DNA from: Clostridia bacterium
Lineage (GTDB): Bacteria; Bacillota; Clostridia; Peptostreptococcales; Anaerovoracaceae
Assembly (NCBI GenBank): GCA_902363595.1
Contig: CABJAP010000023.1
Location: 1 to 42,318 of the forward strand
DNA: 42,318 nt
Direction of reading: 5' to 3'
The notes beneath the pieces are model-generated. The model did not search any database. It saw only the letters and a program-made list of their open reading frames with translations, and was not told the origin of the DNA. How positions within the stretch are numbered: the stretch's first letter is position 1; every line of letters starts with the position of its first letter. Position numbers and translations under genes: made by a program. Below are positions 33,541 through 42,315 of this stretch, one piece after another.

Positions 33541-34872
33541 TTACAGATATCCGTACCGTTTCCTTTTGGCGGCAATAAAGCTGCCAGTCACGCCCAGGGC
33601 CAGCACTTCCGCCACAATGATCGAGCACCAGATGCCGTTGAGACCGAACAGTATCGGCAGAAAGATAATAGCTGATACTTCAAAGATCATCACTCGCACA
33701 AAGGATATAATCGCCGAAACGACGCCATTGCTCAATGCAGTAAACAGTGCGGAACCAAAGGTATTAAAACCTGAGAACAGAAACGCGATGGAAAAAACCC
33801 GCAGTCCATGGCTGGTCATTTGCCAAAGCTCCTGGTCATAGCCCACGAACAGCTTGGCCAGCGGCCCGGCAAAGGAAATAGCCGTTATCGCCAGAAGAAG
33901 TCCAACAACCGCTATGATCCGAAAGCTCTTTTTAAACATATTCTGCAGCTCGCATTTGTTCTTCGCACCGTAATGAAATCCGAAGATGGGAGCGCAGCCC
34001 ACCCCGTATCCCAAATATATGGAGGCAAAGATAAAATGCACATACATGATTACACCGTAGGCCGCAATACCGTTTTCCCCCGCCAGCCGCATCAGTTGAA
34101 AATTATAGAGTACCGTGACGATGGACATGGAAATATGGGTCATCAATTCCGATGATCCGTTGATACAGGTTTTTAAAAGGATCGCTCCCATAAAGCGCGT
34201 TCTTCCCAATCGGAGGAGACTGGTATTCTCCCGCAGGAAATATCCCAGAGGAACCAGGCCGGCCACAAGCTCGCTCATGGCCGTAGCTATGGCAGCCCCG
34301 GCAAGTCCCCAATGAAACACAACAATAAAAAGAAAGTCCAGTACGATATTGGTACATCCGGCAGCCACTGTAATCAACAGGCCCATCCGCGGTTTTTCCG
34401 CAGTAATGAGAAATGCCTGAAAGACATTTTGCAGCATGAAGCCGGTCAAAGAAGCCATCATGATTCTCCCGTACAGAACACAGCTTTCCAGCAAGTCTCC
34501 TGATGCTCCCAGGAATCGGGAGATAGACGGCATAAAAACAAACCCTAACATAGAAATTGCAAGGCCGCCTCCAACCACAACATAGACCAGCATCGAAAAA
34601 TATCGATTGGCTTTCTCATGCTCACCTTCTCCGAGGGTTTTAGCCACAATAGCGCTGCCCCCAGTACCTACCATAAATCCGAGGGCGCCAAGAATCATCA
34701 GTACCGGCATAATCAGGTTGATGGCGGCGAACTGGGTTTTTCCCACAAAATTGGATACGAACAAACCGTCTACCACGCCGTAGATGGAAATAAAGACCAT
34801 CATCATGATAGACGGCAGTACGAACCGAAACAATCTTCCATATGTAAAATGATCGGATAATTTTATCTGCAT
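33541..34872 (-). CDS. MATE family efflux transporter, copy 2
   Basis: A 443-residue, 12-helix MATE protein. It starts MQIKLSDHFTYGRLFRFVLPSIMMMVFISIYGVVDGLFVSNFVG, typical of the Firmicutes MATE group. A charged N-terminus precedes the first helix and AKRKRYGYL closes the protein. It is distinct in sequence from the MATE at 11317. Its start is three bases after the CapA-like stop, so both are co-translated at the end of the esterase operon. It would export a toxic compound or product; the substrate is unknown. Confidence 0.9.
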   Translation of the reverse strand: MQIKLSDHFTYGRLFRFVLPSIMMMVFISIYGVVDGLFVSNFVGKTQFAAINLIMPVLMILGALGFMVGTGGSAIVAKTLGEGEHEKANRYFSMLVYVVVGGGLAISMLGFVFMPSISRFLGASGDLLESCVLYGRIMMASLTGFMLQNVFQAFLITAEKPRMGLLITVAAGCTNIVLDFLFIVVFHWGLAGAAIATAMSELVAGLVPLGYFLRENTSLLRLGRTRFMGAILLKTCINGSSELMTHISMSIVTVLYNFQLMRLAGENGIAAYGVIMYVHFIFASIYLGYGVGCAPIFGFHYGAKNKCELQNMFKKSFRIIAVVGLLLAITAISFAGPLAKLFVGYDQELWQMTSHGLRVFSIAFLFSGFNTFGSALFTALSNGVVSAIISFVRVMIFEVSAIIFLPILFGLNGIWCSIIVAEVLALGVTGSFIAAKRKRYGYL

Positions 34873-34875
34873 AAA

Positions 34876-36012
34876 TCAGCCTTCTCCTACGATTATTTCA
34901 TCCCCCGCCCATTGATAGACGCCGTTTAAGCCCGCCTGCCGGGTAATCGTCTCCATATAGGCCAGCACCTCCTGGCCACCTTCTTTACGGCTGACAATAC
35001 GGGTTATACCGTCTTTGCCTACGATAGCCGGCAGGAATCCGTTTCGGACGATTTTTCCCTCTTCAATGTGGCATAATGCGGCGATGGTATAGACGGCCTG
35101 CGGGTGAAATGGATAGGTGGGATAGTTTCCGTCTGGCACAAATCCGAACATCTCCATGCGTTTGTGCGCCCAGCCTTCAGGATCAAAATCCGCGGTTTTG
35201 GAACCCTTTTGGGCCTTAAAATCCGGCCGCAGCGACGGAACCCATGCAATGAAGTTATTCAGGCCATGATAGATAGCCTTGCCTTTATATAGCTCCACTC
35301 CTCGCAGCAAATGCGCGTGAGAAGCAAATACAACATCGGCCCCCGCATCAATGGCCGCATACGATACTAATTTTTCATATTCCGCCAGCTTAGCCGGTTT
35401 ATGAACCAGCCCTTTATGAAAATAGACGGTCAGGATATCGCACCGGAGCCGCAGCGCTTCGATCTGTCGGATCATACTGCAAAAGGAAGTTACCTCCGGG
35501 CTGGTCTTAATGCTTGTCGGCGGTCCTCCCGGATTTGCCACATCGCCCAAATCATATTGGGTCAATATTTCCACATAAGCGCCGCCGGCCTTGTCCGGTC
35601 CTGCCCAGGCAGCCTTCGGCCCCGTGCAGTTAAAGTTAAGAAAACCAAAGCGAATGCCCTCTTTAACCATAATAACCGGGCGTTCGGCTTCCTCCTGATT
35701 CATTCCGCCCCCTGTATGGGGAATTTGATTTTGATCCAGCCATCCAAGAGTTTGGGCAATGCTCTCTGTTCCCCCGTCGAACATGTGATTGCCTGAAAGG
35801 GTGAGTACATCGAAAAAGTCTTTCAGCGGCTCCAGATTGGTCAACTCCCGATGAAGGTCGCCATAGGCGGCAATGTCGTTTCCATACATGACTTCCAGCT
35901 GACCTAACCGAATATCGGCGTTCTTTAATGCTTCTGCCACACCGGAAAAATACGCTGCGGAATCTTCTCCTAAAATAATGTCACCTCCGGCCAGCATTGT
36001 CAATGGTTTCAT
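34876..36012 (-). CDS. CapA-like metallophosphatase-fold protein
   Basis: A 378-residue protein of the PGA_cap/CapA family. The order is AGGDIILGE (metal Asp) near residue 9, LSGNHMFDGG near 94, and FASHAHLLRGVELYKGKAIYHGLNNF near 230-256, all classical for this calcineurin-like fold. No signal peptide or membrane segment is seen, unlike CapA proteins that help make poly-gamma-glutamate at the membrane. No CapB, CapC or CapE partner is in the window. In this operon, behind an esterase and in front of a MATE exporter, it may act as a hydrolase of a small compound. The function remains open. Confidence 0.85.
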   Translation of the reverse strand: MKPLTMLAGGDIILGEDSAAYFSGVAEALKNADIRLGQLEVMYGNDIAAYGDLHRELTNLEPLKDFFDVLTLSGNHMFDGGTESIAQTLGWLDQNQIPHTGGGMNQEEAERPVIMVKEGIRFGFLNFNCTGPKAAWAGPDKAGGAYVEILTQYDLGDVANPGGPPTSIKTSPEVTSFCSMIRQIEALRLRCDILTVYFHKGLVHKPAKLAEYEKLVSYAAIDAGADVVFASHAHLLRGVELYKGKAIYHGLNNFIAWVPSLRPDFKAQKGSKTADFDPEGWAHKRMEMFGFVPDGNYPTYPFHPQAVYTIAALCHIEEGKIVRNGFLPAIVGKDGITRIVSRKEGGQEVLAYMETITRQAGLNGVYQWAGDEIIVGEG

Positions 36013-36040
36013 CTGTAAATTTTGTCCTTTCTTTCATTTC

Positions 36041-37537
36041 TTATTCAAACATAAAATGCTGCAGTAATTCTGTATCCTTCTTTCTTGGGAAATCCTTCAA
36101 ATGCCAGCCGCTGTTGGTTAGCATCATCGTTGTTTTCCGATCCAGCGTATAGGGCGGCCAGTCCATGGCAATATGCTCGCCGCCGGGGTTGCCCGATCTT
36201 GCGAAATTGGCCCAGCATCCCTGAATCTCATTTACCAGCTTACGGTCGGGATGATGGCCTTGTACCGGCTCATCAAAGCGCAGATCCATATGAACGGGGG
36301 TTTCCAGTTTGTCGTTGAAAAAAGGAATTTCAAAGAGGTGCTGCGCCCGGATCCGGGAGCCCTCGGGAATATAGTCGATATAGTACATATAGGTGTCTGC
36401 TCCCGATGCGCATTGGGCCTCCAGGGTGGACAGCACCGGCATTCGGATCGCCATATCGTTCCTGCAGTCCAGATAAGCCTCCCTCAGCGGCCGCTCTTTA
36501 TCGTTATCTACGAATTGATTGATGAGCGTTTCATCAATGCGGTCGCCGAACAGATCGAGGATCCTCTGTTTTACCGCCTCATCAGGCAGACCAAAAGCTG
36601 CAGTATCGTACTCTCCCGATACGGTTCCCGACATCAGGGTAATGTGCTTGGCAACGCCCGCCCGCAGAGCTTCATAAGGCTTCTCTGGAATCAGATTTCC
36701 ATCCCGCACAGAAGCAAAGGCCCTGGGGAAGCGAGAATTTTCAAAAATCTCCAGAGAATATTCCAGTACTTTTTCCGCCGGAAGCCGCAGCAAATCTTCC
36801 AGGGTTTCGGCCCCCGCAAGTCGTGCGAATTCTTCTCCCATACTCCGGCTGTCGTCCAGGGTTTTCTGCGTCTTTTCAAATCCGGAGCTTTCGCAGATAG
36901 CCTTGCTGATATACTGATTGACCTCCGGGATGAGCAGCAGGGTTGCCGTGGAATAGGAGCCGGCCGATTGTCCGTAAACGGTGATGTTTTCCGGATCGCC
37001 TCCAAAGGCCTCGATGTTTTCATAAACCCATTTGACAGCAGCCATCTGATCCAGGGTCTGCAGGTTGGGAGCATCCCGATATTCTCCCTTTTGGTCGAAG
37101 ATGGTCAAATCCATGGAACCGAAGTTTCCCAGTCGGTAATTGATATTGACAAAGACCAGATCCCGGCAGTCGGCAGCGAATTTATCGTTGCAGTAATAAG
37201 GGATTCGATTGCTGCCGGTCAAATAGCAGCCGCCATGAATCCACAGCATAACCGGCTTTCCTTTTTTATCGATATCATCGGTCCAGATGTTCAAAGTGAG
37301 ACAGTCCTCGCTCATTGGGGTGCCTTCCTCGTGTTCTTCCGGAAGAATGGGTTGATAGCAGATCGGGCCGAATTCAAATGCATCGATTCTTTCATCAGAA
37401 GTCTTTAAAGGCTCGGCTCGTTTCCATCTCTGCGGTGTTTTCGCATAAGGAATCCCCAGAAAATTAATGATGTCGTTTTGATCGATAAACCCTCGGTACT
37501 GACCGGTCTTTGCTTTGGCAATTGTATGTTTGCGCAT
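36041..37537 (-). CDS. Type B carboxylesterase, copy 2
   Basis: A 498-residue esterase of the PF00135 family. The ATG at 37537 (MRKHTIAKAKTGQYRG) is right after a GGAGG site; a TTG four codons upstream lies inside that site and is unlikely. It shows FLGIPYAKTPQRW, EDCLTLNIW, the oxyanion HGGCY, nucleophile Ser191 in VYGQSAGS, the acidic position in TVSGEYDT and the His in AQHLFEIPFFND. It is cytoplasmic. It shares length, order and many blocks with the esterase at 23044-24576, and like it follows an MFS gene closely (18 bp). Confidence 0.92.
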   Translation of the reverse strand: MRKHTIAKAKTGQYRGFIDQNDIINFLGIPYAKTPQRWKRAEPLKTSDERIDAFEFGPICYQPILPEEHEEGTPMSEDCLTLNIWTDDIDKKGKPVMLWIHGGCYLTGSNRIPYYCNDKFAADCRDLVFVNINYRLGNFGSMDLTIFDQKGEYRDAPNLQTLDQMAAVKWVYENIEAFGGDPENITVYGQSAGSYSTATLLLIPEVNQYISKAICESSGFEKTQKTLDDSRSMGEEFARLAGAETLEDLLRLPAEKVLEYSLEIFENSRFPRAFASVRDGNLIPEKPYEALRAGVAKHITLMSGTVSGEYDTAAFGLPDEAVKQRILDLFGDRIDETLINQFVDNDKERPLREAYLDCRNDMAIRMPVLSTLEAQCASGADTYMYYIDYIPEGSRIRAQHLFEIPFFNDKLETPVHMDLRFDEPVQGHHPDRKLVNEIQGCWANFARSGNPGGEHIAMDWPPYTLDRKTTMMLTNSGWHLKDFPRKKDTELLQHFMFE

Positions 37538-37555
37538 TTTTTCCTCCAAATTGTA

Positions 37556-38863
37556 TTACACAGCTTCTTCTTTTTTTATCTTCTTCACCACTTCGATATT
37601 GTCCTTTTTCATCTTTCTTAAAACGATCGCCAGAATAAATCCTATGAAACATAAAGCTGCAGTAAGGCCAAAGGTAATGGCGTAATTTCCTTCGTTGTCG
37701 CCGGATCGTCCAAGAACAGCAATCCAGGGAGCAACCATGGAGGCCAGCATAATCGCCTGATAGCAAATGGAGAAATTGAACCCATAGTATTTGGAACCAA
37801 ACAAATCAGCGATCAGGGCCGGATAAGTGGAAGAATTTCCACCTGAAGCAAAGGACCCTAAAAAGATAAAAACAGTGAAGAGAATCACTTGCCCGGCTCC
37901 GATAAACATCAGTCCCACCATGGACAAGCAGCTAAGCGCCGCCAGAACAATGAGGATGTTCAGGCGTCCCGCCTTATCGGCAACTGTGCCCCAAAAGAGC
38001 TTGCCCAGGGTTCCCATCAGAAACACGCCGCTCAGCATCCAGGCCGCTTTGCCGGCGCTCACCTGAACGATATCCTGGGCCATCCAGGCAAGCTGGTAAT
38101 TTAAAATCTGTCCGGCCACATTAACCAGCAGCGGCATGGCAAAGGCAATATAAAACGCCGGGTCCTTGATCATCATCTTCCAGTCTTTCTGAACAAACCC
38201 GCTGTTGAGCGTCTCATCTTGATCGCCCTCATCTTCACCGGCATCGAATACGGGTTCATATCCCTTGGGAACGTAGCCTTCTTCTGGTTTGGGGAAGAAG
38301 AACAGCGCCGCCAGACCCATGATGGTAAACAGGATTCCGGTTACCAGAAACTGGTTTCCAAAGCCCAGGGTGTCGATCAAATATTGGGTAAAGGGGACAA
38401 AAATCATCGATCCGCCGGTGATGCCCATGCCGGAAATAGCGATGGCCGTTCCTTTTTTGTCAGGAAACAGCTTCGCCATATTTGCGTAAACAGCAATATA
38501 GACCACGGAACCCTGCCATGTAAGGAAGATCACGTCTGCAATACCAAAGGGCAGAACCGTCGTCGTCCATGCACAGATAAACTGACAGACCGCCAGCGAA
38601 AAGATAGCCGAAATAATGACCTTGGTGCTGCCGATTTTATCCAGCAGTTTACCTCCAATCAGCGAGAATAGCATGCCCGATGCAGTGGCCAAAGTAAAGA
38701 TCATCGCCATGCTTTTATCTGTTGCGCCTCTGGTTTCAATCATGGGATTGACCATCAGACTCCAGGTACTGGCATAGGAAAGGGTCGACATCAAAACGAT
38801 CCCTGCCGCCAACGCGATCCATCTTGTTTTATCGAGATTTTTCGTACTCATTTGTAAACGCAT
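37556..38863 (-). CDS. MFS transporter next to esterase, copy 2
   Basis: A 435-residue carrier with 12 predicted helices. The start MRLQMSTKNLDKTRW is chosen because an AAGGAGG site lies eleven bases ahead, and it matches the N-terminus of copy 1 (24586-25869). It has IGGKLLDKIGSTKVI as the motif-A loop, a charged loop with FVQKDWKMMIKDP in the middle, and FGSKYYGFNFSICYQAIMLASMVAPWI in the second half, all shared with copy 1. First gene of an operon with a very good promoter and a TTTCGAAA-centred dyad in the leader. Confidence 0.88.
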   Translation of the reverse strand: MRLQMSTKNLDKTRWIALAAGIVLMSTLSYASTWSLMVNPMIETRGATDKSMAMIFTLATASGMLFSLIGGKLLDKIGSTKVIISAIFSLAVCQFICAWTTTVLPFGIADVIFLTWQGSVVYIAVYANMAKLFPDKKGTAIAISGMGITGGSMIFVPFTQYLIDTLGFGNQFLVTGILFTIMGLAALFFFPKPEEGYVPKGYEPVFDAGEDEGDQDETLNSGFVQKDWKMMIKDPAFYIAFAMPLLVNVAGQILNYQLAWMAQDIVQVSAGKAAWMLSGVFLMGTLGKLFWGTVADKAGRLNILIVLAALSCLSMVGLMFIGAGQVILFTVFIFLGSFASGGNSSTYPALIADLFGSKYYGFNFSICYQAIMLASMVAPWIAVLGRSGDNEGNYAITFGLTAALCFIGFILAIVLRKMKKDNIEVVKKIKKEEAV

Positions 38864-38916
38864 TTTCTTTAGAACCTCCTTTTTCCTCATTGAGGTTAGT
38901 GAGACGATAACAAATT

Positions 38917-38932
38917 GATATTTCGAAACATC
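38917..38932. promoter_or_regulatory. TTTCGAAA-centred dyad in the MFS leader
   Basis: GATATTTCGAAACATC is palindromic except for one pair, between the promoter and the MFS copy 2 start. A repressor site is likely. Confidence 0.4.
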
Positions 38933-38943
38933 TTAGTGGTTTC

Positions 38944-38972
38944 ACTATAGGAGGTTTGCATTATTGTTTCAA
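38944..38972 (-). promoter_or_regulatory. Promoter of the MFS-esterase copy 2 operon
   Basis: On the minus strand TTGAAA, 17 bases, TATAGT. A close match to the vegetative consensus. Confidence 0.7.
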
Positions 38973-39039
38973 TTTTTTAAATATTCCATCTGAGTTTTAT
39001 GTGAAGATTACCCATTTCTCACAGCCAAAAATAGATGTT

Positions 39040-39069
39040 TTGCACAGGAAATGGTGTATTTCCTAAAAT
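39040..39069 (+). promoter_or_regulatory. Promoter of the C45 gene with a dyad in the spacer
   Basis: TTGCAC (39040-39045), 18 bases and TAAAAT (39064-39069). AGGAAAT-GGTGT-ATTTCCT, a perfect 7-bp dyad, fills the spacer and would be covered by a repressor. Confidence 0.5.
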
Positions 39070-39177
39070 ACTTCCTGCATGGCCGGTTCGCCGCGCTATA
39101 CTCTTTTTATAATACAGGAAAGATTGATTCCACTGATATTTTCATAACCCCGACGTACTTAGAAGGAGGTATTAAGT

Positions 39178-40740
39178 ATGTATCGACCATTCCCCAATTT
39201 AGGCGACATCCTGAAAAAAGAAGGTTCTTCCATTTTCGATTACTTTGACTTTGATCCGGACCAGCCCCCTTTCCCCACAAAAGAGGTGGCGGTTCTGCAG
39301 GGGTCCTGGTATGAAATGGGCCTTCAGTACGGCCAGCAGGCCAGAGATTCTCTCCATCGGAGGGTTGCCTTTTTCCTTCAGCTGGATCGAAGCAAGGCCG
39401 AAACTTATGATAAGCTGTATGATGATATGAAGGAATATATCGCTCATTACCAACAATTTTTTCCCGAGTTCGTGGAACTGCTCCACGGTATGGCAGACGG
39501 CGCAAAGCTGGGATTTCTTGATGTAGCGGCTACCCATACCATCTATACGCCGCTCTCGGAGCACAGCTGCAGCCACGTTTCCGCCTGGGGCAAGGCAACG
39601 GCTGACGGTGGAATCTACGGCGGCGCCAACTGGGATTATGAGGGAAATCTAAGAGTTTACGAGCCCGCTGTAATCGCTTATCCGGACAATGGCCACGCTT
39701 TTATCAGCGCCAGCGGCATTGCCACCAATGCCATGATCAACGACGCCGGAGTCATGGTCCTTTCTTCCGGATCCCAGCATAAACTGCCGGAAGATCACAA
39801 GGATATCGGTTTTCAATATATGGTGGGTTTTCTCTATATTTCTGCAAAGTGCGCCACCGCTGCTGAGGCCCGGGATGCATTACTGAACGCAAACATTGCC
39901 TGCAATATTGGAAACAACGTTCAGATCGTGGACCAGACTTTAGATGCTTTCATATTGGAGCATACGGCCAGAATGGATATCATGAGAAAGTCCGGCGATT
40001 ACGGGGAGCAGGATTATCTGATCGCTACCAATCATTTTCTTGCGCCGGAAATGAAGCCTTCGCTCTATTCAGGTGATCAGGAATGGATCGACTGCCAGTA
40101 CCGTTATGACACGGAAGAGCAGGTAATCAAGGAAAACTATGAGAAGATCACACTGGATACGATTAACCAGGCCCTGGGAAGCACCCGCACCTTCGTCGAT
40201 GGCAGGTGGGAGGATGAAATTTGGTCCATGGAACCCACCGCTGGTGTATCCAGAGGCGAATGGTCGCCGGAGAATGTTTCCGTAACCTGCAAATGTGTCA
40301 ATAGAGGGTTGATTGATTTGAAAAAACGCACCCTTTATATCATCGCTGGCTGCGGCAATACCCTGGCTTCGGAGCGGCCTTATGCTGCCGGCACCGCATC
40401 GAGACTGGTACTGAAGGGTTCCCCAAAAGAGGTTCTGGAAAATGCCAAGATGCACGCACAAGTGCAGCTGTTCCTGACAGGCAAAGACCTGGCAGGCCAG
40501 ACCATGCACGACCAGGAGAAAATTGAGCGGCTCAACAAAGCCAAGGCAGCGCTGTATGCAGGACACAATTATATGAATCTGGCGGACTGTTCCCTGGACC
40601 GAAATGAAAGACTCCGTCTCTATGGAATGGCGGCTACCCGCTACAGCTATTGTCAGTGCATGGCGCAGCAGGCCATGGATGATCCCCAGAGAATTGTCCG
40701 GGAATCCTTTTATCTAGAAAGTTGGGAAGAACTGATCTAG
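39178..40740 (+). CDS. C45 family autoproteolytic acyltransferase/hydrolase (Ntn fold)
   Basis: A 520-residue protein of the acyl-CoA:6-aminopenicillanate acyltransferase/C45 family. The probable N-terminal nucleophile after self-cleavage is Cys131 in SEHSCSHVSAWGKATADGG, followed by the family-typical GANWDYEGNLRVYEPAVI. A later LIATNHFLAPEMK has the usual TNH motif. The 130 residues before Cys131 would be the cleaved alpha part (QGSWYEMGLQYGQQ near 41). Family members hydrolyse or form amide bonds. It has a strong AGAAGGAGG site and is divergent from the MFS-esterase operon. No signal peptide is seen. It could act on an N-acyl or peptide-like compound; the substrate is unknown. Confidence 0.88.
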   Translation: MYRPFPNLGDILKKEGSSIFDYFDFDPDQPPFPTKEVAVLQGSWYEMGLQYGQQARDSLHRRVAFFLQLDRSKAETYDKLYDDMKEYIAHYQQFFPEFVELLHGMADGAKLGFLDVAATHTIYTPLSEHSCSHVSAWGKATADGGIYGGANWDYEGNLRVYEPAVIAYPDNGHAFISASGIATNAMINDAGVMVLSSGSQHKLPEDHKDIGFQYMVGFLYISAKCATAAEARDALLNANIACNIGNNVQIVDQTLDAFILEHTARMDIMRKSGDYGEQDYLIATNHFLAPEMKPSLYSGDQEWIDCQYRYDTEEQVIKENYEKITLDTINQALGSTRTFVDGRWEDEIWSMEPTAGVSRGEWSPENVSVTCKCVNRGLIDLKKRTLYIIAGCGNTLASERPYAAGTASRLVLKGSPKEVLENAKMHAQVQLFLTGKDLAGQTMHDQEKIERLNKAKAALYAGHNYMNLADCSLDRNERLRLYGMAATRYSYCQCMAQQAMDDPQRIVRESFYLESWEELI

Positions 40741-41108
40741 TCCGGCTTTTATCGGCCAATAGAAACTCCCAGGCCTGCCTGCTGAAACAAATCGTTTTCA
40801 AGCAACAGCCCTGTTTGCAGGAGTGCTCCCGGCAGCGCATGCTTATTCTTGAATTTCATAGGGTATTGGCTCTTGGGAAAAAACTTAAAACAAATTTAAG
40901 TTTTTACGCAGCTTTCAACGATTGCGCCCTCTCAATATCAGCCAGAGGCACCAAAACCTGCTTCTTCTCAAGATCAGGTCCCGCAAGCCCACAATTTTGC
41001 GAAAAAAATGCAAACTTTCAACAGAATTTTCCCGATTGAGTCAACATTCCTTGAAGGTGAATTTTTTTTCGGCGCCTTCCCGTTTCGACGCTTGGCAAAG
41101 TTTACGTG
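40741..41108. other. Gene-free stretch behind the C45 gene
   Basis: No complete gene. On the minus strand, about 40990-40910 could read DLEKKQVLVPLADIERAQSLK then AA and a stop, a protein-like tail of 41 codons that has no start; it could be a remnant of a lost gene or chance. Confidence 0.3.
40876..40905 (+). terminator. Terminator-like hairpin after the C45 gene
   Basis: AAAACTTAAA and TTTAAGTTTTT pair across a short loop, with a T-run in the second arm. AT-rich, so weak. Confidence 0.4.
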
Positions 41109-41109
41109 A

Positions 41110-41150
41110 AAACGGGGCTGATCGCATTGTCAATGCGGTCAGCCCCGTTT
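41110..41150. terminator. Very strong bidirectional terminator
   Basis: A 19-bp stem (one G-T) around a three-base loop, GGGGCTGA paired with TCAGCCCC in the middle, with A/T runs on both sides. It separates the convergent C45 and cyclase genes. Confidence 0.9.
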
Positions 41151-41178
41151 CTTCGTCTGTGTTGTCCAGTTGATTCAA

Positions 41179-41847
41179 TTATAATTCAATGGCAAAAGCC
41201 CTTACTGGCGATCCGTCGGCTCCTTCCATTTTGAGCGGAGCAGCGATAAAGAACACCTCATCAGGAATTTTATCCACATCCACAAGTCCTAAAATACAAG
41301 GAATTCCCTTTCTGGAGAATACGTAATCTGGTAATTCCAAGTCAGCAGGTACATAGTCCATGCCGTCTCTTGGATCGCCGAACATGGGAGCATCGATCGC
41401 AAAAGCTTTGATCCCTTTATCGGTCAGATATTTGGCAGCTTCTACTGTGATAAACGGACTTTCCCAAGTGTAATTTTCTTTTGCTATGCGCTTGTCCCAG
41501 CCAGTAGCGATGATACAGATATCGTCCTTTTCCAGTTTGTCCGCACCGGCTTCTTTCAGCATATCCACATCGATTCCGTAGAAAGGCTGTTCCTCGCAAG
41601 CAAATCTTAAAACACGAGCTTTTCCGGCAATCTTGTCCAGCGAAAGTTTCTCTACGCCATCATAGTCGTCCCACCAGTGTTTGGCGCATTCCAGATGGGT
41701 ACCTGTGTGAGATGTCATTACCTGTTTATGGGTGATATAGCCGTTTGCTTCTACCGTTCCTACCCGTTCCATCTCATATGGCACATATGGTTCTCCATAA
41801 TACCATAAACCTTCTTTCAGCGTGCAGCTTAAATCGTAAGTGATCAT
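41179..41847 (-). CDS. Cyclase-family metal hydrolase (kynurenine formamidase-like), copy 2
   Basis: A 222-residue protein, the same length as copy 1 at 9049-9717 and closely similar along its whole length. The start at 41847 (MITYDLSCTLKEG) is set by a GGAGG site six bases ahead. The metal motif is again SHTGTHLECAKHWWDD, with Glu where the family normally has Asp. Blocks such as YTWESPFITVE and FAIDAPMFGDPRDGMD are identical in both copies. It stands alone with its own promoter (TATAAT at 41872-41877) and a strong terminator. The two enzymes may differ in substrate or regulation. Confidence 0.9.
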   Translation of the reverse strand: MITYDLSCTLKEGLWYYGEPYVPYEMERVGTVEANGYITHKQVMTSHTGTHLECAKHWWDDYDGVEKLSLDKIAGKARVLRFACEEQPFYGIDVDMLKEAGADKLEKDDICIIATGWDKRIAKENYTWESPFITVEAAKYLTDKGIKAFAIDAPMFGDPRDGMDYVPADLELPDYVFSRKGIPCILGLVDVDKIPDEVFFIAAPLKMEGADGSPVRAFAIEL

Positions 41848-41871
41848 AGTCATCCTCCTTCTCTGAGCTAT

Positions 41872-41900
41872 ATTATACCTTACGGAAAAAATAATTTAAA
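41872..41900 (-). promoter_or_regulatory. Promoter of cyclase copy 2
   Basis: On the minus strand a perfect TATAAT (41872-41877) with a TTTAAA-like -35 17 bases upstream. Confidence 0.55.
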
Positions 41901-42096
41901 TTGGCCTGGAGTTTGATTTTATGCCGGAATTTGCCTTTTATGGTGTAGGTCTATGGTCATGAAGTTCTATACCGTAGAACTATTTCCAATATTCTTTATA
42001 TTTTCTTTCCAGTTCTGCAGCTTCTCCCTCGGTTATGCTTCCATTGTTGACTGAAGGGCCTCCTTCTATTATCTTTATAAAACTGTCTCAGTAATA
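41901..42096. other. Gene-free stretch
   Basis: Only a short inverted repeat GTTCTA-N5-TAGAAC near 41965-41981 stands out; nothing else is recognised before the right-hand outward frame. Confidence 0.4.
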
Positions 42097-42297
42097 ATGA
42101 TCGTCATCAGCCCTGAATCCTTGAGCGTCACGTTCTCGGAGAGCCGGGGGGATGGGGCCAGGAGTCGAGGCCGGCAGCAAATCATCGTGATCTGCGGCCA
42201 GCAGGAGGCCACTGAAAAAGAGGGGATAAACGGCGTGAAAGTGGGATTGGTTTCCAGTACCGTCCATAACATTCTTTTTAAGCGGTTTGGAGGATGA
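42097..42297 (+). CDS. Possible small outward gene ending in the right terminal repeat
   Basis: An open frame of 66 codons whose last 30 codons lie in the inverted repeat. The end GLVSSTVHNILFKRFGG is shared with the left copy; the first half (MIVISPESLSVTFSESRG) is not. There is no good ribosome binding site. An ATG at 42294, overlapping the stop and preceded by GGAGG, begins a further frame MKTVSNPA that leaves the window. It may be the end of a real gene of a repeated element, or chance. No family recognised. Confidence 0.3.
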   Translation: MIVISPESLSVTFSESRGDGARSRGRQQIIVICGQQEATEKEGINGVKVGLVSSTVHNILFKRFGG

Positions 42298-42315
42298 AAA
42301 CAGTCTCTAATCCCG
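42204..42315 (+). repeat. Right copy of the 112-bp perfect inverted terminal repeat
   Basis: Exact reverse complement of 1-112, with three more bases to the window end. Both copies read outwards. Confidence 0.9.

Noticed and set aside
36173..37408. 411-codon plus-strand frame opposite esterase copy 2
   Set aside because: Complete overlap with a well-supported esterase gene and no recognisable protein features.
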